A stretch of 64,000 bases of DNA from Eonycteris spelaea (Eukaryota; Chordata; Mammalia; Chiroptera; Pteropodidae), in the NCBI GenBank assembly GCA_003508835.1, contig PUFA01000682.1, positions 1 through 64,000 on the forward strand, written 5' to 3'. The position numbers and the translations under genes are program-made. The notes under the pieces were generated by a model. It saw only the letters and a program-made list of their open reading frames with translations, was not told the DNA's origin and ran no database searches. Below are positions 1 to 8,933 of the stretch, one piece after another (the first letter of the stretch is position 1; each line of letters opens with the position of its first letter).

Positions 1-819
1 CCCGTGGGGTGGGATGCAAAAATCGACATCGGCGTGGTTGTTCAAAACATGGCCATTCCCCGGACCCTACAAGAGAGGTCTCTCTAAGGGACTCTCAAAC
101 TCGGTGGCATCGCCCCCCCTCCCACCCCGCCCCGTCCCCATCACTGGAGTGAACCTGCCTTCCTCCCACAGACACAGCGTTTATTGCAGACTGAGGAGAC
201 TGCAATACCCCAGGCCCCTCTCACACAGAGTAGATGCAAGAGAGACTCTCCGTCACTGCCCACCCAGCAGCCCAGAGCTGAAAATTCATAGCCCTGTGTC
301 CCAGGGTGCGGCCTGTAGGCCCCGTGGGGAGGTGTGTGAGGCCTCTGAGCGAAGAGGAGCTCTGACCTGAAAGTAGTTCTGGAGTCCTCTTAGCTGGTTG
401 GGTCCTTGTCCTGGGCTATGATCGGTAGTTGCGGGTGACGTCTACGGGGAAGGTTTCTGAAACGTTTGTGGGTATGTGTCCCAGGGCGCGAAGTCTCTCA
501 ACTCTATGGAGGAGCCCTTTTTGTCTAGAGGGTCGGGTCTCTGAACCGTTGGTGTATTCCAGGATGTTCCTGAGAGGAAGCGGGTTGGACCTGCTTCCTC
601 TCAGTGCTCTCACTAGGTGTGCTGTTTCACCTCTCCGGGGATTTCTCCCATCAATGCCTTGGTGCCTCGGAGATGAAATCTTAGCATCCCCATCCTCAGG
701 GAGGACAAGTCCTCAGTCCCGCACAGCTCCAAGGAGCCCAAACTCAGAATACTGATAAGAACGGTATCTGATGACATCAGCCCCACCTTTGTATGGGGCA
801 CGGTGACAACCTTATGTGT
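1..819. other. Unit 1 leading segment, no gene seen
   Basis: No recognisable repeat family or gene. Visible structure: a C-rich tract at about 113-137 whose length differs between units, and a good polypyrimidine-AG acceptor-like site ending at 171. A G/T-rich stretch lies at 429-560. The corresponding segments of the other units start at 8934, 17817, 26705, 35586 and 44400 and look the same apart from small indels. Confidence 0.6.
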
Positions 820-905
820 ACATATTAACTCAGGAAATCTTCCTGAATCCCTGAGAGGAGGTCACCATTCGTAGATGAGACGCCTGGAGCTCGGTGAGGA
901 TGGAA
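820..905 (-). mobile_element. MIR SINE remnant (unit copy A)
   Basis: The order ATTAACTCA, ATCTTCCTGAATCCCTGAGAGG, then CAGATGAG-like text (GTAGATGAGACGCC) matches the reverse complement of the MIR core from memory. It is heavily diverged. The equivalent remnant recurs in every unit, about 8.93 kb and further periods downstream. I could not run a RepeatMasker comparison. Confidence 0.5.
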
Positions 906-1989
906 GACCTCAGCTCCTGAGGAGGAAGGAACTGGAAACCACTTGGGCCCCTCGGAGGAGGCAGGGGAAGCCTCAGCACAGCCCAGGCCAGGTTGGGGGG
1001 GGTGGTGACAAGGGAGGGGGAGGGGCGTGCTTTGCCCAAGGACCCCAGGACCTTGCACCTCACGCATTGCCAAGATGTCACTGGTCTCTCACTCACAGGA
1101 CAGGCTTGGGTCTCGATGTACAGAATGTCATCCTCACACTACCTATGGAGTTGGTGGTGGAAGGTAAAGTAGTGAGCATCCACGCGGGTGGGGAAATACC
1201 TCAGATTCATGAGCATGCCCAAGGCGCCACTGCAAATGCAGAGATCCCTGCCTCCTGTTCCCCCTTTAACGCATTGTTTTGGCACTGAGATCAGCAGGAG
1301 GGCAGTCAAGGGCCTGAGGAGGTGCGCGGGCCCCTGTGTGCAGCACGATCTTCGTTATAACCGGAACATGTCCTTGTCCAAATGGGCAGAGGGTCCTGAT
1401 GTGTGTCAAGACAGTGTAGCTGAGGCCCAGGCCCCAGGCATCCGAGTCGTCTCCTAGACACACTCGCTGGGGAGAGGTGTCCTTCCCGTGCAGCGACAGG
1501 CACCTCACCCAGTAGCAGGGCTGGGGGCCCAGAGGTAGGAGCGAATCGAGGGGGGGACCCTGTTCTGCCAGAAATAGTCGCTCTGTGCCTGACTCTCTAA
1601 CGCCCTCTCTTTCTTTCTCTCTGTCTTCTCTGTGCCCGTTACTCGGTCCCTCTCCCACGCCAGCCTTGGTATGCCCTCGCTTGTGCCGTGAGGGCCCTGG
1701 CTTCACCTCTCCTGAGGGTATCATCCTTTCATGTGTATACGTGTGGGGAGCAGTTGCGGGAGTTCCCCCCTGAGTGCACAGGATTGTCCGGGGAAGTCAC
1801 GTTCTGTTGCGGAGGGGATGGGGAAGGGGTTCTTCCTTGGGGCAAAATGGGAGCAACTCCGCTTACATTGGGCGACCCGGGCTCTGGCCTCCTAGAGAGG
1901 CACGGGCCTTCTCTGCTAAACACCCTCAGATGGCTAACTCAGAGTAAGGCAAAGGCCCCTACCCCACCCCTAATGGCCCAGAAGGCCCT
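906..1989. other. Unit segment with G-rich and pyrimidine tracts
   Basis: No gene seen. A G-rich stretch at 995-1025 (G8, then G3-A-G5-A-G4) could form a quadruplex and varies in length between units; unit 5 has one G fewer. A pyrimidine-rich stretch lies at about 1585-1660. An acceptor-like CTCACTCACAG ends near 1099. The same layout is seen in all six copies. Confidence 0.55.
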
Positions 1990-2440
1990 ACGGGTCCTGG
2001 TCCCCGCTTCTTCTCCGACTACCTCTTATCCTACCACTCCTGTTATCATGCTTTGCCAGCCACGCCACCCGCCACACTGCTCCCCGTACGCGCTAGCCTG
2101 CGTTCCACTCTGGCACGTTTCCACTGACCCTTACCTCTTTCTGGGACGATTTTCTCCCACGTGTTCATCTCTTCTAGGTTTCAGCTCAAATATCACCACC
2201 TTAGACTTTCCTCTACCACTGTTTCTAGGAATGCTCCTCACGTTATGTCATTGTTCCAATTTAATTTCAATCACAGCAATGTCCAACACCTGACAAATGC
2301 CTTACGTTTTGGGGCCGTATGATCCTAATAGAGTGTAAGCGCCATGAGGGCACCTTTCCTCCCCACCCCCCCCCATTCCCACGGTCGTGTTCCCAACTCG
2401 TTTTCTAGCGGCTGACAAATCATCTGGTGAGACCGAACGC
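1990..2440 (+). mobile_element. L2 LINE 3' fragment (unit 1)
   Basis: Old mammalian L2, sense orientation. Recognisable landmarks in order are CTGGTCCCCGCTTCTTC, the AGGTTTCAGCTCAAATATCACC segment near 2176-2197, and GTAAGCGCCATGAGGGCA near 2337. These are the conserved 3' landmarks of L2 elements. An open frame over this stretch (1688-2293) is explained by L2 sequence and is not a gene. Confidence 0.8.
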
Positions 2441-3469
2441 GATAATGGAATAACAGGGAAACAGGGAACCGGCACGGCTAAGAGACTCCTTTAAAATGGA
2501 GTCGGAGGCTGTCGGGGAAGTGGGGCCTATGTACCTCCTGAGCCTCAGTTCTCAGGGCTGCCATCGAGTTGTCACCCTGATGCTAAACGCAGCTCAAGGC
2601 TGAGTCCTGAAGGAATCTGGAGCAACCACTGCCGTGTGGATACGTATGAACTTGACCTCCCTCTCCCGTTGTGTCTGCCTTCCTCGTTTGCATGTTGAAG
2701 CTGACCGATCCCCGCTAACCTAGCCGGCAATCCTTCATTTGTGTAAGAGAATTACACTTTTTGCTTATTGCCTTTCTAAACCCTGCCTTTCTTTTTTTTT
2801 CTCTCCGGGGAACAGTGTGGGTTGCTAACCTGGATCTGCAGTCTTCCGGGTGGCAATTCTTTTTGCTCAAATAAATGTTTTCTGTTCTCTATGAAGCCTG
2901 AAAGTCTTCTCTGGGAAACACATGCATGAAAGCGTGAATAAGTAAGTGCGGAGTTGTGGCGAGAGGCATAGCTTGACAGGCCGAGCATCCCCCTAGGGAA
3001 CATGTTCAGGGGTGACAGGGTTGTGACAAAGCCCGTGGTCTTCATCTCACCTCCTCAGTGTCCTTGGGGCCCCTGGGAGATGGCCCCTTCCCTAACATGA
3101 CCAATGATCCTGCCGTCTCTCTCACCTACTCCTCCTGACGGTCAAGGACTGAGACCTGCCCCACACCAGTCCTTCTGACCCCAGTCGGGAGCCCTTGGGG
3201 CGTGTGGCTGGGTATCCCCACTAGACCGGCTCTGCATTACCCAGGGAGACACAAGACAGCACTTCGCTCAACCCACAGCAAACGCTCGCAACAAACACTC
3301 CCTGTTATCATACTGGCCACTGCAGGGAGGTGAATTTCAGCTTAGGAGACCTTTTCCAGAATCCAAGACTGCAGCGAACTTGGGATTTGTATTTTTATGC
3401 TGACTTTGCCCTCCCACCCTTTACGGACCGGCCTGGTAAAAGGTCCACGGCTTATCTCTAAGGACAAGC
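2441..3469. other. Unit segment upstream of the CTCF-like motif
   Basis: No protein gene or repeat family is recognised apart from the exon-like stretch listed separately at 2816-2892. The AAAATGGAGTCGG string at 2496-2508 is loosely YY1-like, too weak to call. Sequence is conserved across the six copies with a few small indels, most of them in unit 5. Confidence 0.5.
2816..2892 (+). ncRNA. Possible terminal exon of a non-coding transcript
   Basis: A long pyrimidine tract (about 2788-2806, including T9) ends in GGGGAACAG at 2815, a good 3' splice-site shape. About 55 bp later an AATAAA hexamer lies at 2870-2875, followed by a T/G-rich stretch suited to cleavage. The combination could be the last exon of a plus-strand RNA and recurs in all units, for example AATAAA near 11802 in unit 2. 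Recurrence among near-identical copies is not independent support. No donor partner is established, so this is inference. Confidence 0.25.
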
Positions 3470-3484
3470 TAGTCCACGATCGCA

Positions 3485-3498
3485 CCACCAAGGGGCGC
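3485..3498 (+). promoter_or_regulatory. CTCF-like binding motif (unit 1)
   Basis: CCACCAAGGGGCGC matches the CTCF core CCACCAGGGGGCGC at 13 of 14 positions; the only change is G to A at position 7. It lies about 85 bp left of a G9 run and immediately before the CpG-rich core. CTCF is the zinc-finger architectural protein that anchors chromatin loops and binds each repeat of the human DXZ4 macrosatellite. Binding here is inferred from the motif only, and methylation of its CpGs would be expected to affect it. Confidence 0.7.
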
Positions 3499-3990
3499 GC
3501 GAGAGGCAACAGCTGTGTCCTGGGACGTACCACCCAGGCGCTCGGAGGTAGGATCGTCCTCTCCAGGAAGTAAGTTGCGCGGGCGGGGGGGGGTGGTGCG
3601 GGAGAATCCATTTGAAAATGATCCATTTTGCTTCTGCCGACACTGAGGGGACGCCGCGCCCATGCGGACTCGGCGCTCTCAATTCTCCTGTCGCACTGGA
3701 GCCCGAGCGGACACGGGTTTTGAGGCCGCGGCCCTGAAGTAAACATCACTCCACCCCTCCTCATCAACATGGTCTGACCCAGCTGGGTCGGCCGCGGCGG
3801 CTGAGATTGGTTCCGGGAGGTGAGGGGCGGGGTCATGGCCAGTGCTGGGCGGTGACTGGCCACGGCCAGACTGACGGCTTAAGCCCTTCCCGGGCGCAGT
3901 GTGCCTCTGACCGGATGCTCAATGGTGGCCTCGCTCTACGCCGGTCCAGCCCTATTGGCCGTGTGTGTGGGACGGCGCGACGATTGCCGG

Positions 3991-4022
3991 CGTGTGTGCG
4001 TGCGTGCGTGTGCGCGCGCGTG
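3991..4022. repeat. 32-bp alternating CG/TG tract (Z-DNA prone)
   Basis: Every dinucleotide step is CG or TG, so the tract is perfectly alternating pyrimidine-purine, the pattern most prone to left-handed Z-DNA. It has the same length and sequence in all six units, while mononucleotide runs and the CTG tract vary. Confidence 0.75.
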
Positions 4023-4320
4023 TTTTCATAGCGTCAAATCGTTCTGCGAGTTGGGCTGCGCACCGACTGACTGTCCCGATGGGGCTGAGGGTGCCGCCCG
4101 GGCGGGTGGCCGGTGGCGGGTGGCGAGGTTCAGCGCGATCGCTGGCTGGTAGCCAGGGTCGACGCTGGATGCGCGGGTGACGGCGCTGTCTTCACGTGCG
4201 CGCCTTCGGTCTCGTTCAGCCCGAACTCAGTCACCAGCCACCAGCCGAGCGGGGCGCGTTGGGCACGGCACCGTCCATCCGACAGATGCATGCAGTTAAG
4301 GTTCAGGGACGGGTCTCAGC

Positions 4321-6049
4321 TGGTTTGGTGTCCCTGCCTAAGAAGTAACGTGTCAGGCCACTTGGGGATGTGTGTCGCTAGGTGTGGCATCACAGCTGCT
4401 GTTTGTGTACCTCGACGTCTGTGAGTCTTTGGGGGCCTTGCGCGTGCGTGGGATATTTTGTGTGAGTGGATTTTGTGCGCCTGATCTAAGGTCTCTTCGG
4501 GTTTGTGTGCCTGTGGACCCGGCTGTGCCTTTTCTGAGCTTTGGGCGGTGTGTCCGTGGGTGTGAGATCTCCGAGTCGGTGTCCCCACCCCAGGGTATGA
4601 AGTCTCTGCGCAGTTTGTGTTTCTGGGTCCCAGGTTGTCGCTGAGCGGCGTGGGGGTGTGTGAGGCTTTATTTCAAGGTAGAAAGCATCCCAGCTCGTTC
4701 GGGTTGTCTTCCAAGTTATGATGTAGATGCCTTCACTTTTCCTTTCGTAGCTGTACAGTTCCACTTGGAAGTCAAGGTTGGTGCCACCTAAGTGGACGTT
4801 ATGGGCTCCGGTCATGGTGACGGTTTCCCTTTCAATTACCTGGAAACCAAGAACGAGGCCCTATGGAGGGACCCTTCTGTGGGTAGCGCAGAAAGAAAGC
4901 TCTCTGAAGCTCGTCGTATTCGTTAATGTCATGGCAATGTGTACTTGAGAGTTGATGAGAGTAGATCTGAAGCATTTCACCCCCCAAAATATTAACCGTG
5001 AGTGTGTGCTGATGGAGCTGTTAATCACTGATGTGTCTCGGGGAATCATTTCTGAATATACAGACATCGGATCACCGTGTTTTATGCTTTAAGTATATGT
5101 AATTAAATTGATCAATTATTCCTCAAAAATACTTTCAAAAGCACTTAGTTCAGGAACCAAATGTTTGACTTCTTTATGTGCTGTCGTCTTTCTTTCTCTT
5201 CTCCCGCCCGCCCTCCATTATTTCTTCTATTCTTTTATTTTTGTTTTTTCGATTTTTCCCAAGCTGGAAGGCGTGTCATATATGTGCTTCGCATCTGAGT
5301 ATCAGAAATGAGGGCGATGACTGAAAAGTAGTGGCCGTAGTATTTATTGTGCAAACTGTAACACTTCCGAGCGTGTGAAAGGCATTGTCGTGATTACACT
5401 GGGACCAAAGCCGAGGTGGAATCACCTGGATGGATACCTTACTTAGACTTTCACTTAAAGACTTCAGTAGCCCCAGGGAACATTTTTGCATTTCTGCCCC
5501 ATAGGGGGAAATAACAAATGTCGCAGTGGCCCTTCTATTTACTTCAGGGCAGCAGTACCAAATGCCACTTTTCTGTTTTAGCTCTCTTCTGTTCAGAAGA
5601 TTATTTCAAGTCAAAGCATTTCAATGATACTGTGTTTTAAATTTCTTTTGTTCCTTAGGCGTTTGGGGGTGTTGCTTGGATTTTTAGTGAAAGCATACAC
5701 TTTTAGTGAAAGCATATTTGCTTTTATTTCACGCTTCCTTTTACCAGGGTGAGTTCATTTCATGTGTTTTGCACGCGCGGGCGCACTCTTTTTGTTTCCT
5801 TGTAGCAAGAGAAAGAGTGGTGTGTTTAAGAAAAATGTTGGTAAAATATATGCCTGGAAGTCTGTCTCATAAAACCCAAAGTGTAGTGTCCTTTGTATCC
5901 CTTTAATGGCATCCAAACCACATGCTGCTAAGCCGTTTTACCACCCTGGTGTGTTTATCCCGCAAGGGAAGGGCAACCACAGGACTAAAGGAAGAGGAGT
6001 CGAACTCGAACCCATGCAGACTGTCGTGTGGGATATTTGCCCGTTAAGA
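4321..6049. other. Unit segment: GT-rich stretch and AT-rich stretch
   Basis: No gene seen. The part at 4340-4660 is rich in TGTG and GTGTG strings, like a decayed GT-rich repeat. The part at 4980-5260 is AT-rich and contains a pyrimidine tract at 5180-5215. A 19-bp period direct duplication (TTTTAGTGAAAGCATA) occurs at 5682-5697 and 5701-5716 and is kept in every unit. The part at 5300-5460 looks like an ancient interspersed repeat that I cannot name. Confidence 0.45.
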
Positions 6050-6311
6050 TTCTCTCAATAAAGTTTTATGGCTTTCGACAAAGAGTCTTGCCAATCCTTT
6101 GTTACATTTATGCACAAGTGTTTGATCCTGTTGAAAAGCATCTCACTTTTGGACATTGTCTACGCGGATCGAGCTGGTATATCCAGATGTGTCTGTCCAT
6201 TGATATTCTCTCCAGTAAACTTTCTAAATCTGCGTATTAATTCCAAAACGTGATGGCTAGATCCTTTTTCATTGTCAAAACGCACAATCCCATCCTTTTC
6301 GAATAGTAACA

Positions 6312-6345
<34 letters not shown>

Positions 6346-6703
6346 CCCCCCCCTTTGGCCCTTTTCAACATTATGCCCCCTTTTCCTTTTCCCTGTTTAC
6401 ACCATTGGAGAGAACCGCCCGGTACCGTGTTCAGAGAACTGGTAAGAGGGGACCATCCTTGTCTTATTCCTGATAGGAAACGGAAAATTGTCACCATGTC
6501 ACCATGTTTGCTGTGAAGTAACGGGAAGTCCCTTAAAAATCCTAGTTGATGAAAATTCTATATCTTGGATGTATGTGGACTTCACACGCTTGTGCATTTA
6601 TTCAGAGGATCACAGGGTGGTGTTCCTCCATTAATGTGTTCAGGTGGTGAATGACATAGGTGAGTTTGTATATCGAAACAAACGTCGCCTTCTTGGCCAG
6701 GGG
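6050..6703 (-). mobile_element. LINE-1 ORF2 remnant, antisense, split by CTG repeat (unit 1)
   Basis: On the plus strand the text follows the reverse complement of L1 ORF2. Landmarks include ATAAAGTTTTATGGCTTTCGA, TTTGTTACATTTATGC, ACCATCCTTGTCTTATTCCTGAT near 6458, and GTGTTCAGGTGGTGAATGACAT near 6636. These match the order of known L1 antisense landmarks. It is old, diverged and non-functional. A GCT/CTG microsatellite at 6312-6344 plus a C run interrupts it, so the triplet repeat probably arose inside the L1 remnant. Confidence 0.7.
6312..6344. repeat. CTG/CAG microsatellite, 11 GCT triplets (unit 1)
   Basis: Uninterrupted GCT x11 followed by T-T and C8. Frames that read it as poly-Ser, poly-Ala or poly-Cys are by-products of the repeat, not proteins. 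Confidence 0.97.
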
Positions 6704-8027
6704 TCAGAGGGGGAAATTGGTCACGGCGTAGCATCCTTCTGAATTATCGACGTCCTAACACTTTGTTTCGATTGTCTGCGTAGGATCTCACGAGGGGCGT
6801 TAGCCTAAACTTTTCTTTCACGTACCCTCTTGCTTGGACGTTGGTTCCTAGGGTATCCTAAGTTCATGACAAGGAATTGGTATGTTAAAGCTCTCCTTCT
6901 CGTCTCCGGAACGGAAGTCTTTGCAAGGTTGGGAGGACGTAGACTAGTCTTTCCCGTGTCCGGCTCTTTCTGGACTGCATCCCTCTCTTTAGTATTGGAC
7001 CCTACTTCCAGGGCAGCTACAGAAGGGGAAGCTGCAGGGCCCCACCGCTTCAGCCTTTGTGAGGTGCCAGTCTCCACTGCAAGATACCTGCCCCGATGCT
7101 CTCACTCGGAATGCAACCGCTCTCCCTGCATTCACTGTTAGCAGCGATCCGTCGACGTCTCCTGCTGTATACTCACCTCCTCCTGTTTCTCTGCTGACGT
7201 TTGTCTCCTACTAGGACAGAGCAAGGTCAAAATCATGGCTAGGTTAACCTGCTTGGGTCATTCCGATCTGTGCTACACGGACGGTCGTGTGTGGGGTGAC
7301 GAAAACCTGAGTTGTGTACTTGTGACAGCAGCTCCCTTTCTCGCGTTCTTTCATCATAACAGGAAGAAGAATGACTCCCATCCTAGGGTGTGTACTGTCA
7401 ATCTGTTGGCCACTTCCCTGAGCTAGGTTGCATACCTTTATAGCCAAATGTAATCGTCACCTACGACCCAGACCGGCGTGTACGCAGTTAAATCTGATGA
7501 GCACCAGACTTTGACAGCAGTAGGTATGACACAGTCCTGGTGCCCCAGACCCAAGTCTGAGCCTTGGGCGACACCCTTTCTCAGGCTTTCCCAGGAATGC
7601 TTTGGTCCCATTTCGGCTGTGCCCATGGCCTCAGTTTTGAATAAACTCGGCGCTCACGGAGGAGAAATGGCTAGCTTGTGGGATGAGGAAGCGGAGGAGA
7701 CCAGGCCCGCCGGGCATCGGACCCACGGGAACACAGCTGCGGCTCTGGCAGGGACCGTGGAGGCATCCCCAGGGCCAGGTCCCTATGCACACACCAGCAG
7801 CTGCTGTGGTCGGTGGGCGGGGCACGTCACTGGGCAGTGGGGGACCAGGGATCCCAGTCTCCGCAGTGGGGTCTGCTTTTCCGTCACCGGGCCGAGGACA
7901 ATTCCCAGCGAGTGGTGAGCTTAGTGCCATCGGCCAGCTAGGAGTCACCTGGCACTCGCTGCACGGGCTTCTGAGTTTTCGGGAATCCTTGTTCCGATGG
8001 GCAGTGTCCCAGACACTTTTTCCATGA
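6704..8027. other. Unit segment between L1 and second MIR, no gene supported
   Basis: No recognised repeat or gene. An acceptor-like TTTGTCTCCTACTAG ends near 7214 and is followed by an ATG in a fair context at 7235 that opens only 63 codons with no recognisable domain. In units 2-6 the absence of 56 bp upstream extends that frame to 103 codons (for example 15995-16306). Another frame at 7478-7918 is equally unsupported. The array of unit 6 breaks off inside this segment. Confidence 0.5.
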
Positions 8028-8150
8028 CATCTCACTTCATCCTTACTGTGCTCCTGGACGAAGACCCCGTCATCGATGAGGACCCCCGGCCCCAGCAAAG
8101 GCACGTAACCAGCTCGGGTGGTCCAGCTAGGGCAGAGCACAACCTGGCCA
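8028..8150 (-). mobile_element. MIR SINE remnant (unit 1, copy B)
   Basis: Reverse-complement MIR landmarks in order: CACTTCATCCTTACTGTGCTC, ATCGATGAGGACCC, CACGTAACCAGCTCGG, GTCCAGCTAGGGCAGAGC. These correspond to the MIR text for TTTACAGATGAGG, TAAGTAACTTGCCC and CACAGCTAGTAAGTGGCAGAGC. It is followed immediately by the AAAC/AAAT simple repeat. Confidence 0.7.
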
Positions 8151-8157
8151 GACGAAA

Positions 8158-8200
8158 ATAATAAAAGCAAACAAACAAACAAACAAATAAATAAATAAAA
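8158..8200. repeat. AAAC/AAAT simple repeat (unit 1)
   Basis: Four AAAC-type then three AAAT-type tetranucleotides after AATAATAAAAG. The same repeat lies at about 17036-17081 (with an extra AAC), 25923-25969, 34804-34850 and 43623-43669. It is absent from truncated unit 6. Confidence 0.9.
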
Positions 8201-8933
8201 GGCGATGGGAGAGGCAGCTGGGGCACTCCTCCTGTTCGAGCTCCCCTGTTACTCCAGGGGTCCCTTCCCTGTGCTCACAGAAACAGCCCTGCACTGTGTC
8301 TTTCCACCTCCTGACTGTAGTCTGACGTCTGATCCACCTCTCAGAAAAGCCCTTCCCCCCAGTGCGGGGGGCGGGGGCACCACCACGGACTCCCCGTTGG
8401 GTTTTGAAGCTATACCTCTATGCTGGAAATTCTCAGTTCTCACCGCACAGGGATCTTATGAGACAACCCTGTGTGGAGGCAGGAGCAAAGGACCGCCCCG
8501 CACAATATTCCGGGCTTACAGGGAGCGGGGGTGGGGCTGGGGGTGGGGGGACCGACATGAGGGGATCTGCTCAGGCCAGGCTGAGGGCTGGGGGAGAGGC
8601 AGCCAGTGGGACTAACAGGGTGTAAGTGCACTGTGGTGAGTAGAGCTGGGGAGGGGGTCTCATGGGCCCCTGGGATGAAAGGGGTGGTCTGGCGCCCAGG
8701 GGGCTAAGTGGGTAGATTTGGGGAGAGGGAGAGTGGCAGCATCCAGCAGGAGAGGGGGTTTGCGGAATGGATGCGGATGTTCACAGCGATTTCATGGGTG
8801 TTGCCATAAGCGCTGTGATGGCAGAGCTCTTTCGGCTCTTCAGAGTCCAGGACCAGACAGTGTGTGCTGAGAGATGGCAGAGGTGACAGGTTCCAGGGCC
8901 CGACTCCTATGGATCTGGGGTTTATCCTCAGTG
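8201..8933. other. GC-rich tail of the unit with a G-quadruplex motif
   Basis: No gene seen. A G-rich string at 8521-8550 (G3, G5, G4, G5, G6 with loops of one to three bases) fits the canonical intramolecular quadruplex pattern. It recurs at about 17403, 26291 and 35172. In unit 5 (about 43990-44018) a lost T merges two runs. A GC-rich near-palindrome (CCCCCCAGTGCGGGGGG) lies at about 8355-8371. A weaker CTCF-like string GCGCCCAGGGGGCTA occurs at about 8692-8706. Confidence 0.6.

Larger units (their letters stand above)
3470..4320. promoter_or_regulatory. CpG-rich promoter-like core (unit 1)
   Basis: Dense in CpG compared with the rest of the unit, like an undecayed CpG island. Candidate promoter elements: reverse CCAAT boxes (ATTGG) at 3806-3810 and 3956-3960, a GC box GGGGCGGGG at 3824-3832, and an E-box CACGTG at 4193-4198. 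A 32-bp perfectly alternating pyrimidine-purine CG/TG tract lies at 3991-4022. No TATA box was seen. Retention of CpG implies the region is, or recently was, unmethylated in the germline, although recent homogenisation of the array could also explain it. Start site and direction of transcription are unknown. Confidence 0.55.
1..8933. repeat. Macrosatellite unit 1 (8933 bp)
   Basis: First full period of the tandem array, taken from the arbitrary phase of base 1; the same sequence restarts at 8934. Elements in order: MIR remnant, L2 3' fragment, possible terminal exon, CTCF-like motif, CpG-rich core, GT-rich stretch, antisense L1 with a CTG microsatellite, second MIR, AAAC/AAAT repeat, and a G-rich tail. 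It is the longest unit seen, because it carries 56 bp near 7115-7175 that the other five copies lack. Open frames are short, shared among near-identical copies and match no family I recognise, so the unit is treated as non-coding. The array continues beyond the left edge of the window. Confidence 0.97.

Noticed and set aside
1688..2293. 201-codon plus-strand open frame found in four of the units
   Set aside because: Its second half is L2 LINE sequence, it is broken in units 4 and 5 by small indels, and it has no domain. Its recurrence only reflects repeat copies.
3342..3863. 173-codon minus-strand open frame over the CTCF-like motif and CpG core
   Set aside because: GC-rich DNA favours chance open frames. 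The frame changes length with G-run indels between units and shows no recognisable protein features.
5106..5117. 12-bp perfect palindrome AATTGATCAATT
   Set aside because: Short palindromes are expected by chance in AT-rich DNA and nothing around it suggests function.
6237..6497. Poly-Ser, poly-Ala or poly-Cys peptides across the CTG tract
   Set aside because: They are translations of the microsatellite inside an L1 remnant, differ in frame from unit to unit, and have no supported start or family.
7631..8182. 183-codon minus-strand frame
   Set aside because: It runs through a MIR remnant and the AAAC repeat, and its start lies in simple repeat. No family recognised.
8692..8706. Second CTCF-like site in the unit (GCGCCCAGGGGGCTA)
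   Set aside because: It mismatches the core at conserved positions 2 and 3, and is kept only as a remark on the GC-rich tail.
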